Assembly: GCA_009724975.1 (NCBI GenBank)
Contig: SRXB01000044.1
Coordinates: forward strand, 1-11,064
Source of the DNA: a bacterium
GTDB lineage: Bacteria; Desulfobacterota; Deferrisomatia; Deferrisomatales; BM512
Length of the DNA: 11,064 bases
Direction of reading: 5' to 3'
Shown: in pieces, positions 1-7,700 of the stretch
How positions within the stretch are numbered: the first letter of the stretch is position 1
Layout of the letters: every line of letters starts with the position of its first letter
The notes under the pieces: generated by a model
Told to the model about the DNA's origin: nothing
Database searches by the model: none
What the model saw: only the letters and a program-made list of their open reading frames with translations
Made by a program: the position numbers and the translations under genes

Positions 1-24
1 CCCTTGCAGAGCTTAATGGATGTT

Positions 25-1248
25 ATGAAAATATTATACTTTCACCAGTATTTTTCCACACCAAAAGGCGCAAACGGCACCAGATCTTACGAAATGGCGC
101 TGGAATTAACCCGTAGGGGACATGAGGTCTGCATTGTCTGTTGCGGCGATGAGCGATCGGAGGTCGGACTTGACAAGGCCTTCCGGCTAGGATCTAGAGA
201 AGGTGAAATCGCAAAGGGATTCAGAGTCATCCAACTGAAAATACCTTACGCAAACAAATTCAGCCTTGCCAAAAGAGCCATGGTTTTCATGGCCTTTGCG
301 GCCTTCAGCACATTTTTGGCGTTGACCAGAAAATTCGATATGGCCTTCTCGACCTCTCCACCGCTGACAATCTCGGCGCCATGTTTTTTCGCCAAAATAT
401 TTAGAAGGAAAAAGTTTGTTTTTGAGGTCAGGGACCCTTGGCCGGAATCGCCAAAGGCGCTCGGGCTCAAAAATCCAGTGATCCTTGGAATTATGAGCGC
501 CCTTGAGTGGATGAGCCACAGGCTTGCCGACGGCTGTATCGGCCTATCACCGGGGATAGTAGATGGAATAAAGAGAAAATCGCCTGTCGGCAAAAAAGTG
601 ATAATGATACCCAACGGGAGCGATATTGGGCTCTTCGACCAGGGCGACATAACTCCGAAAAGACCGGATGGGATATCTCAGGATGACTTTGTAGCCATAT
701 TCACGGGTGCTCACGGCGAAGCAAACGGCCTTGGCAAAGTATTGGACGCGGCGGCGGAATTGAAAAGGCGCCGCAATTCACGCATAAAAATCCTTTTCAT
801 CGGCGGAGGCAAACAAAAAAACCTGCTTGTCCGCAGGGCCGAAGAAGAGATGCTGGATAATTGCGTTTTCATGGATTTCGTCCCGAAAACAGAGCTAACA
901 AACTATCTCAAGGGAGCCGATGCCGGGTTGCAGGTGCTGAAAGACTGCAAGGCTTTTTATTATGGCACATCTCCAAACAAATTTTTTGACTACCTTGCGG
1001 TTGGGTTGCCAGTAATAAACAACTATCCTGGCTGGGTAGCAGACCTAATATCCGAAAACAATTGCGGCCTGGCAATACCCCCCGACGACCCTAATGCTTT
1101 CGCCGATGCGCTTGAAAACATGGCAGGTCATCCGGATAAAACAAAAATCATGGCAAAAAACGCAAGGATTTTGGCCGAAAAAGAATTTTCAAGGACTGAT
1201 CAAGCGGCGGCGTTCGCCGATTTTCTGGAGCAAGTGAATAAAAGCTGA
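25..1248 (+). CDS. GT4-family glycosyltransferase (WbuB-like, GT-B fold)
   Basis: This is a cytoplasmic, membrane-associated glycosyltransferase that probably adds one sugar to the lipid-linked repeat unit; donor and acceptor cannot be read from the sequence. Counting from the ATG at 25, it has about 407 residues. The N-terminal half begins MKILYFHQYFSTP and continues with NGTRSYE near 17-23 and VRDPWPESP near 135-143. The C-terminal half carries IPNGSD near 195-200, FTGAHGEANGL near 226-236 and the donor-binding segment GTSPNKFFDYLAVGLPVI near 314-331. These are typical of the GT4 subgroup found in O-antigen and capsule loci. The start is uncertain: ATG at 16, TTG at 4 and ATG at 25 are all in frame, none has a strong ribosome site, and the frame is open to the window edge. 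I prefer 25 because relatives I remember begin with this motif. Base composition is clearly lower in GC than wecB downstream. Confidence 0.9.
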   Translation: MKILYFHQYFSTPKGANGTRSYEMALELTRRGHEVCIVCCGDERSEVGLDKAFRLGSREGEIAKGFRVIQLKIPYANKFSLAKRAMVFMAFAAFSTFLALTRKFDMAFSTSPPLTISAPCFFAKIFRRKKFVFEVRDPWPESPKALGLKNPVILGIMSALEWMSHRLADGCIGLSPGIVDGIKRKSPVGKKVIMIPNGSDIGLFDQGDITPKRPDGISQDDFVAIFTGAHGEANGLGKVLDAAAELKRRRNSRIKILFIGGGKQKNLLVRRAEEEMLDNCVFMDFVPKTELTNYLKGADAGLQVLKDCKAFYYGTSPNKFFDYLAVGLPVINNYPGWVADLISENNCGLAIPPDDPNAFADALENMAGHPDKTKIMAKNARILAEKEFSRTDQAAAFADFLEQVNKS

Positions 1249-1305
1249 ACTTTAGCCACCAATGTTATAAAATAATTAAGTTTGCACATATAGCGGAACG
1301 ACGAT

Positions 1306-2442
1306 ATGAAAAAGAAGGTAATGTCGATTTTCGGCACCAGACCGGAGGCCATCAAGATGGCCCCCGTTGTCAAGGCGCTGGAGCGGCAGCCCGACGGCTT
1401 TAAATCCATAGTCTGCGTGACCGCGCAGCACCGCCAGATGCTTGACCAGGTTCTGGATCTTTTCAGCATCAGGCCCGACCACGACCTCAATATCATGAAG
1501 GACGGGCAGGACCTTTACGACATAACCTGCAACGTCCTTTACGGCCTCAGGGAAATAATAAAAAGCGAAAAGCCCGACGTGGTGCTTGTCCACGGCGATA
1601 CGACTACCACGATGGCGGCCTCTTTGGCGGCTTTTTACCAGAGAGTTCCGGTAGCCCACATAGAGGCCGGGCTGAGAACGCTGGATAAGTACTCTCCCTG
1701 GCCCGAAGAGATAAACAGGCAGGTCACCGGCCGCATCGCAGCCTACCACTTCGCGCCCACCGAAAACGCCAAGCGAAACCTGCTGGCCGAGAGCATCGAC
1801 GAAAAGAGTATTTTCGTCACTGGAAATACGGTGATAGACGCGCTTTTGGATGTCCTTGAGATGATCCGCAAGAGCGATTCGCTGCGCGAGGAGCTTGACC
1901 GCAAATTCAATTTTCTCGACCCCCGCAAAAAGCTGATTCTCGTCACCGGTCACCGGAGGGAGAATTTCGGCAATGGTTTCGAGAATATCTGCCTGGCCCT
2001 CAAGGAGATCGTCGCCGACAACGAGGGGGTTGAAATTCTCTACCCCGTCCACCTGAACCCGATGGTGCAGGAGCCTGTACGGCGTCTTCTGGGCGACGTT
2101 GGAAATATCCACCTCATCGCGCCGCAAGACTACCTGCCCTTCACCTACCTGATGGACAGGGCGCACTTCATCCTCACCGATTCTGGCGGGGTGCAGGAAG
2201 AGGCCCCCTCGCTGGGCAAACCCGTTCTGGTCATGCGGGACAACACCGAAAGGCCGGAGGCGGTCGAGGCCGGAACCGTGCGCATGGTCGGGACCGACAG
2301 ACGCCGGATATCGGCGCAGGCGAACCTGCTTTTGACCAGTGAAGACGAATATTATAAAATGAGCAGGGCGCATAATCCTTATGGGGACGGCACGGCGGCC
2401 CTTAAAATCACGAAAATTCTTGGCGGAGGCCAGCTTGGGTAA
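1306..2442 (+). CDS. wecB: UDP-N-acetylglucosamine 2-epimerase, non-hydrolysing
   Basis: This cytoplasmic enzyme interconverts UDP-GlcNAc and UDP-ManNAc. At 378 residues it matches the family's usual length of about 376. Visible hallmarks are GTRPEAIKMAP at 10-20 (Arg12 and Lys17), VHGDTTTT at 95-102 (Asp98), HIEAGLRT at 118-125 (Glu120), PWPEEINR at 131-138, TGHRREN at 214-220 (His216) and TDSGGVQEEAP at 291-301, which binds UDP. All catalytic and ligand-binding positions known from E. coli WecB appear to be kept, so an active enzyme is expected. It lies 57 nt after the glycosyltransferase, and its last 8 nt overlap wecC, the next enzyme of the same pathway, so the two are probably translationally coupled. 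The ATG at 1306 has only a weak purine-rich site (CGGAA) upstream. The gene is visibly GC-richer than its upstream neighbour. A long open frame on the opposite strand here is only its shadow. Confidence 0.97.
   Translation: MKKKVMSIFGTRPEAIKMAPVVKALERQPDGFKSIVCVTAQHRQMLDQVLDLFSIRPDHDLNIMKDGQDLYDITCNVLYGLREIIKSEKPDVVLVHGDTTTTMAASLAAFYQRVPVAHIEAGLRTLDKYSPWPEEINRQVTGRIAAYHFAPTENAKRNLLAESIDEKSIFVTGNTVIDALLDVLEMIRKSDSLREELDRKFNFLDPRKKLILVTGHRRENFGNGFENICLALKEIVADNEGVEILYPVHLNPMVQEPVRRLLGDVGNIHLIAPQDYLPFTYLMDRAHFILTDSGGVQEEAPSLGKPVLVMRDNTERPEAVEAGTVRMVGTDRRRISAQANLLLTSEDEYYKMSRAHNPYGDGTAALKITKILGGGQLG
2425..2429 (+). promoter_or_regulatory. Ribosome binding site that decides the wecC start
   Basis: A perfect GGAGG lies five bases before the TTG at 2435. 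It supports TTG as the wecC start in preference to the upstream ATG at 2381, which would force a 62-nt overlap with wecB and add 18 residues not expected before the NAD-binding strand. It also rules against the ATG at 2459, which would cut into that strand. Confidence 0.7.
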
Positions 2443-3652
2443 AGAAAAAATAGTTGTGATGGGGATGGGTTACATTGGCCTTCCCACCGCCACCGTCTTC
2501 GCGGCCGCAGGTTTTGACGCGCTTGGCGTCGACGTAAAAAAAGAGGTTGTCAATACAATCAACGGCGGCAACATCCACATAGTTGAGCCCGACCTGGACA
2601 TCGCCGTCCGCGATGTGGTGTCAAAGGGCAAACTTCGCGCCTCACTCTCGCCGGAAAAGGGCGACGTTTTCATATTGGCTGTCCCCACACCCTTCAAAAA
2701 AGAGCAGGGAGACGCAAAAAAACCGGATATCGCCTACGTTGAGGCCGCAACCGAGGCGATCTGCCCCTTTCTTGACGAGGAGAACCTCGTAATTCTCGAA
2801 TCCACCTCGCCCGTCGGAACAACCGAAAGGGTCCACGAAATAATCAGGGCCAAAAGGCCCGACTTAAAGCGCGTTTATGTAGCCCACTGCCCCGAGAGGG
2901 TGTTGCCGGGCCGTATCATGACGGAACTGGTCGAAAACGACCGCATAGTGGGCGGCATCGACGAGGCTTCGGCTCAAAAAGCCAAGGCGCTTTACAAATC
3001 ATTTTGCAAAGGCGAGATAATCACCACCGACAGTCGCACCGCCGAGATGTCGAAACTGGTGGAAAACTCCTACCGCGACGTGAACATAGCCTTCGCCAAC
3101 GAAATTTCGGTCATTTGCGAGAAGCTGGGCATAAACGTGTGGGAGCTGATAGCGCTGGCAAACCGTCACCCGAGGGTCAACATATTGAGTCCGGGGCCCG
3201 GCGTCGGCGGCCACTGCATAGCGGTGGACCCCTGGTTCATCGTCGATTCTGCGCCGGAGCTTGCCGCTCTCATCCACACCGCCAGAAACGTGAACGACCA
3301 AAAACCTCACTGGGTTATCGGGAAAGTGCGCGAGGCGGCGGCCAAAATCGGGGGCAAGCCAAAAATCGCCTGCCTGGGGCTGGCATTCAAGGCCGACATA
3401 GACGACCTTCGCGAATCTCCTTCCCTGGAAATCGCCCTTGAACTTGCCCATAGCGGCATAGGCGAAGTCCTGGCCTGCGAACCAAACATAGAAGAAACCC
3501 AGATAAAGGGTCTTAAACTATGCGGAGCCCAAGAGGCCGTGGAAAAAGCCGACATACTGGTGGTCCTCGTCGATCACAAGCAATTCAAAAATATCGGCAA
3601 GGACAAGACCGCCGGAAAAACAATCATCGACACTCGCGGCATCTGGAGCTGA
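2435..3652 (+). CDS. wecC: UDP-N-acetyl-D-mannosaminuronate dehydrogenase
   Basis: This enzyme oxidises UDP-ManNAc to UDP-ManNAcA in two NAD-dependent steps through a cysteine thioester. From the TTG start it has 405 residues, against about 420 for E. coli WecC. In order come the Rossmann motif GMGYIG at 10-15, STSPVGTT near 123-130, CPERVLPG near 152-159 (strongly typical of the ManNAc rather than the glucose dehydrogenases), KLVENSYRDVNIAFANE near 207-223, the catalytic loop GPGVGGHCIAVDP with Cys261, and the C-terminal UDP-binding FKADIDDLRESPS near 318-330. All key residues are present. It overlaps the end of wecB by 8 nt, so product and substrate enzymes are made together. Assignment to a different UDP-HexNAc 6-dehydrogenase such as WbpA or VipA is possible, but the adjacent 2-epimerase makes the ManNAc substrate much more likely. 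Confidence 0.94.
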   Translation: MGKEKIVVMGMGYIGLPTATVFAAAGFDALGVDVKKEVVNTINGGNIHIVEPDLDIAVRDVVSKGKLRASLSPEKGDVFILAVPTPFKKEQGDAKKPDIAYVEAATEAICPFLDEENLVILESTSPVGTTERVHEIIRAKRPDLKRVYVAHCPERVLPGRIMTELVENDRIVGGIDEASAQKAKALYKSFCKGEIITTDSRTAEMSKLVENSYRDVNIAFANEISVICEKLGINVWELIALANRHPRVNILSPGPGVGGHCIAVDPWFIVDSAPELAALIHTARNVNDQKPHWVIGKVREAAAKIGGKPKIACLGLAFKADIDDLRESPSLEIALELAHSGIGEVLACEPNIEETQIKGLKLCGAQEAVEKADILVVLVDHKQFKNIGKDKTAGKTIIDTRGIWS

Positions 3653-3694
3653 GGAGATGCGCGTTAGGCCATCTGCCATGCGGGAAAATTCAAG

Positions 3695-4369
3695 GTGCTA
3701 AAAGAGTTCCTGGACCCATCACTAAAGATAGCCGGGTACAAGATGAGCCACCCTGCCTGGGCGCTGGCCGCCAAGCGGGCCATAGACATCCTGGGATCGC
3801 TTTTTGCCCTCTCTCTCTTGTGGCCTCTTTTTCTCGCGGTTGCCGTACTGATAAAATTATCTTCCAAGGGAACGGTATTTTACCGCGGCGAAAGGGTTGG
3901 GGCCCTCGGCAAGCCCTTTACCATATATAAATTCAGGTCGATGATAGTAGACGCCGAGCGAATGGGAGGCACCGTCATCAGCAAAGATGACAGCCGCATC
4001 ACCAGGTTCGGCCTTTTTTTGCGCAAAACCAAAATCGACGAGTTGCCGCAGTTCATAAACGTTCTTTTAGGCGATATGAGCCTCGTCGGCCCCCGGCCCG
4101 AGGTTTACAAATATCTGGACTGGTATTCGGAGGAAGACAAAATCTCTCTTTTGATGAAACCAGGACTCACCGATTACGCGTCAATAAGGTTCGCGAATCT
4201 TGAGGATATTGTCGGCGGAGCCGATAACGACCCAGAAAAATTCTATCGCGAAAACATAATGCCCATAAAAAACAGGCTCAGGGTCAACTACGTCAAGAAC
4301 TGGAGCCTCGGAACAGACTTCGTGCTTTTGTTCAAAACTTTCATGGTCGTCCTAAAAAAGCTCTTCTGA
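3695..4369 (+). CDS. Initiating sugar-phosphate transferase (small monotopic phosphoglycosyltransferase)
   Basis: This membrane enzyme transfers a sugar phosphate from a UDP-sugar to undecaprenyl phosphate, the first step of repeat-unit assembly. It belongs to the bacterial sugar transferase family (PF02397) in its short PglC-like form, without the extra N-terminal membrane domain of WbaP or WcaJ. From the GTG at 3695 it has 224 residues. A cationic start and hydrophobic re-entrant helix span about 27-54 (KRAIDILGSLF onward). KPFTIYKFRSM is at 73-83, the catalytic Asp115-Glu116 pair sits in KTKIDELPQF, and SLVGPRPE is at 129-136. The GTG has GGGA nine bases upstream, and a stop at 3665 blocks further extension. 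ATG at 3743 is a good alternative, giving 208 residues and losing nothing conserved. The sugar cannot be told from sequence. It follows wecC by 42 nt and is followed by the only large gene-free gap. Confidence 0.93.
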   Translation: MLKEFLDPSLKIAGYKMSHPAWALAAKRAIDILGSLFALSLLWPLFLAVAVLIKLSSKGTVFYRGERVGALGKPFTIYKFRSMIVDAERMGGTVISKDDSRITRFGLFLRKTKIDELPQFINVLLGDMSLVGPRPEVYKYLDWYSEEDKISLLMKPGLTDYASIRFANLEDIVGGADNDPEKFYRENIMPIKNRLRVNYVKNWSLGTDFVLLFKTFMVVLKKLF

Positions 4370-4722
4370 TTATCGTGGTCTTCATCTTATACGCCGACTT
4401 TCCTCAATTAATTGGTGATTAGCCGGGGTTTAATTGCCGCTAACGAGAAGTCGCCCCGTAAAGGCCATCCTCTTCAAAACTTGCCAAGGCATTGCCCATA
4501 ACCTCGCCGTTCATTTCATCGCCTTATCTATAAGCACCACCATTATTGGAACCGGCTCTGGCGTTAATCTCATCAACAACCGATCTCTCAGCTAAAGCGT
4601 CATTATCGCCGCAAAGCGGATATATTTACTCGTTGAATAATCCCAGTTCATGACATATATTTGTAAGTTAAATCAAGTTATTGGGTATTGAATAATTTCC
4701 AAGTGAAAGTAGAGCGCCCGAG
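4370..4722. other. 353-bp intergenic region between assembly and export modules
   Basis: No convincing gene lies here on either strand. The region contains a 10-bp perfect palindrome CAATTAATTG at 4405-4414, a small perfect hairpin CCGC-AAA-GCGG at 4609-4619 followed by an AT-rich stretch, a 9-bp direct repeat TTGAATAAT at 4633-4641 and 4688-4696, and a promoter-like pair at 4633-4661. I see no strong rho-independent terminator after the sugar transferase: the hairpin has a short stem and no T-run. The last 100 bases are much more AT-rich than the genes, as expected for a promoter region. The part between about 4440 and 4620 looks less like ordinary spacer and has a coding-like flavour on the minus strand, described among the findings. 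Confidence 0.7.
4633..4661 (+). promoter_or_regulatory. Candidate sigma70-type promoter for the export/polymerase genes
   Basis: TTGAAT at 4633-4638 (four of six matches to TTGACA) is followed, after exactly 17 bases, by TATATT at 4656-4661 (five of six matches to TATAAT). Transcription would start near 4668 and leave a leader of about 55 nt before the exporter ATG at 4723. It is the best-placed pair I found in the only large gap of the window. It is a pattern match only; no activator site was recognised. Confidence 0.45.
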
Positions 4723-7700
4723 ATGAGCAAAAAATATAAAGCCCTTTGCATAATTGGAGTCGCGCTTTTTATCGGCGGCCAAACGATAGCAGCCGAGCAA
4801 AGCGGCCAAACCACGATTATTCGGGCTCCGGCGCAGTTGTCGCAACAGCAACAACACCCTACTGAAACCCTTTCCTCTCAGCAAAAATCGGCAGCGCCCC
4901 TGCCGACCACGCCCTTGCAGGTCTCGCCCTTGCCGGTATCAACGACTGCGGGCGCAATCTTGCAGCCCAATCAAACCTCATCGCAACAGGCCGTCAACAC
5001 AACTCAATTGCTCCCCCCCCAGCCGCAAACCGCCATTCCACTACTTCAGCCGATTTCCCAGACCGCGGCTGCAATACAACAGGAAAGCACCGCGCCTTTT
5101 CAAAATCCGCTCCTCCCCCAACCACCCAAGGCCTATCCCGCCGCCGTAGGGGCTGATAACAAAATGTCCGCGCCGCCCATGCCGCAGGAGCCTGCCAAAA
5201 CCCCGTCCTCGGCAGAGATGGAGGGCGGCATCGATCCCTCCGCCATCAGCGACATAATTGGCTCTGAGCAAATGGAACTTGGCTCAAAAAGATTTGGCTG
5301 GGGGGTTTTCGAGGCGAGTCGCAAGCGGATAGAGCGTCTTGAGGCGCCGCCTCCGCAGTCACAGCCCCTCACGCCGCCGACACAGGCCGGGGCGCAGAAT
5401 CTCCCCTACCAACCCGACGGGCTCCAAACGCAGGAGGCGAACAAAACCGCCGAAGCCGACAGGACGCAGGCGGGTTTCTTTTTACCCACCCAGCAGACTC
5501 AACAAAAAACAATCGACGCCCGCATAGCTCCGGTCGGTCCTGTCGAGATGTCCGGTCAACCAGTAAACGCCACCCCATCCTCAAATTACCAGCTATCAAC
5601 CGGGGACCAGCTTTTCGTCACCATATGGGGGAGTGGCGTGGACGCGGTGCAAGTAAAGCTGACGGTCGACGCTGATGGCGGAATAAACGTCCCTAAGGCC
5701 GGATACACAGTCGTAAGGGGAATGACCCTTGAGCAGTTCCAGGGAAATCTGAAAGCGAGCCTTCGCGCCGTCGCCTCGAAGGATATGGAAGTCGTCGCAA
5801 CCCTTGAGAGACTAAAGAGCATGCGCCTTTACATTGTCGGCGAGGCTTTCCGGCCAGGCAGCTACGAGATAAGCTCCGCTTCGACACTGTTCAACGCTCT
5901 GTACGCCTGCGGCGGACCTTCTGAAAAGGGCTCGCTGCGCGATGTGCGGGTGATGCGAAAGGGGCAGACTTTTCCAGTCGATCTTTACGACTACCTCGTC
6001 AACGGGAAGTCACAAAACGACATTCCCCTTCTCCCCGACGACGTCGTCTTCATCGCCCCCACCGGAGTCTCGGTTTCCATCACCGGCTCGGTAAAACGCC
6101 CTGGCGCATTTGAACTTCGCGCCAAAGACACCCTCAAGGATCTCCTCTCCCTGGCTGCCGGGCCTTCTCCGGATGCTTCTCTGGAGATTATATCCGTCCT
6201 TACCTTCTCGAAAGAGGGCAAGCGGGAGCTGCTGACGGTAGACTTCAGCAAAAATCCGGAGATGCCCCTCAAAGACGGCGACCTCATATGGGTACCCCAG
6301 CAGTCGGACAAAAAAATCCAGCGTGCGGTAGTCCTTTCCGGAGCCGTTAAAAATCCTGGCATCTATGAACTAAAAACCGGCATGAAGGTGGCGGACCTCC
6401 TGAAAGGCGAAAACGTCCTCGCCAGCGACGCCTACATGGAAAGGGCCGAAATAATAAGGTTCCTGCCGGACCTAGCCACGACCGAAATTCTTCCCTTCTC
6501 CCCGCGCCTCGCACTTTCCGGAGAAGGCTCCGCCAACCGCGAGCTAAGACCCCTGGACAAGGTGATAATCCACTCCCGCTTCGACATCCAATATAAACCT
6601 CAACGACAGGTGACGATTCTGGGCGCGGTGGCCAAACCCGGCGACTACCGGCGGCACGAAGGAATGAAAGTCAGCGACCTGATAGTGCTGGCCGGCGGAT
6701 TTTTGCCAAACGTAAGCTCATCCAGAGCTGACCTGGTCCGCTTCAACTTTGCCAATGAGACGACGCGCCTCGTCCTTTTCGATGCTGGCAAGGCACTCTC
6801 CGGCGATTCGGCCAACGACATCCTCCTTGATGACGCCGATACAATCCGGATTTACACTCAAAAGGAAAGGGCTTTCGCTCCGGAGAAAATAGTCAACATA
6901 GCGGGGGCGGTCCAGCGGCCCGGAAATTATCCGCGTCACGAAGGGATGAGGGTTTTAGACCTCGTGGAGCTTGCGGGTGGCACGATGCCATCCTACTACC
7001 CCCTTCGCGCTAACCTGATAAGAAAAAATTTCATTAACGATTCCACCGACATAATTCACCTCGACCTGCCAAAGGTCTTTTCGGGCGACGCATCTCACAA
7101 CCTAGAGCTCTCCGACCAGGACTCGCTCAGGGTCTACGACAAAAAAGAGGTTGAATACAGGCCCGACAGAGAGGTGCACATATATGGCGCCGTTCAAAGG
7201 CCCGGCACCTACAAACGCCATGACGGAATGACCGCGAACGATCTTCTGCTCGCCGCCGGCGGACTTTTAAGGGAAATTGACGTTGCCGCCCAGCTATCCT
7301 CTATACCGGAGAGCGGGCAGGTTCGGCTGCAGAAGCTGAATGCGGGAGAAATCGCCTCCAACGGGCCCGATGGCAAAATACTGCTCTCGGATGGCGATCT
7401 TCTAATGTTTAAAATCCCAAGCGACATCTTCTTGAGGCCTGAATTCGTCTCCGTTTTGGGCGAAGTCAAATACCCCGGTGTATACATGCTCACCAGCCGA
7501 AAAGACACGCTATCGGATGTGATAGAGCGGGCGGGAGGGCTAACCCCGGCGGCTTACGCAAAGGGAGCCACCTTCAGGAGGCTGCCGGAAAAACTGGCCG
7601 AGGAGATACAGTCCGGCGCGATAAAAAACGTAAACGAGATAATAGGGGCCATCAACACCAAGGAATACATACGCCAAGTGAACAAGCTGCGCGTACTCTG

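Noticed and set aside
1276..2373. Long open frame (365 codons) on the minus strand
   Set aside because: It lies entirely opposite wecB, which has full-length family motifs. The minus-strand translation has no recognisable domain and is a by-product of GC-rich codon bias.
2381..2434. ATG at 2381 as the start of wecC
   Set aside because: It would overlap wecB by 62 nt and add 18 residues ahead of the NAD-binding strand, whereas TTG at 2435 has a perfect GGAGG at proper distance.
2999..3451. Open frames on both strands inside wecC (minus 3451-2999, plus 3004-3441)
   Set aside because: They sit over the catalytic and C-terminal parts of WecC, and their arginine-rich or low-complexity translations are typical of shadow frames.
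3657..3701. Tiny 14-codon frame between wecC and the sugar transferase, with GAGGAG just before its ATG
   Set aside because: The purine motif touches the ATG with no spacer, so it could not serve as its ribosome site. The peptide is featureless. A coupling role for the GTG at 3695 is possible but unsupported.
4600..4622. CGCAAAGC inside a small hairpin, resembling a conserved segment of GEMM-I cyclic-di-GMP riboswitches
   Set aside because: The other conserved GEMM segments (GGGCAAACC-like block, tetraloop helix) are missing upstream, and the match lies within a trivial 4-bp stem hairpin.
4609..4630. Hairpin CCGC-AAA-GCGG followed by AT-rich sequence as a rho-independent terminator
   Set aside because: The stem is only 4 bp, flanked by mismatches, and the following bases are ATATATTTACT, not a run of T. 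It is too weak to call.
4795..5577. Repetitive Gln/Pro codons as a DNA repeat or CRISPR-like array
   Set aside because: No regularly spaced identical DNA unit is present. The repetitiveness is amino-acid composition within an open reading frame.
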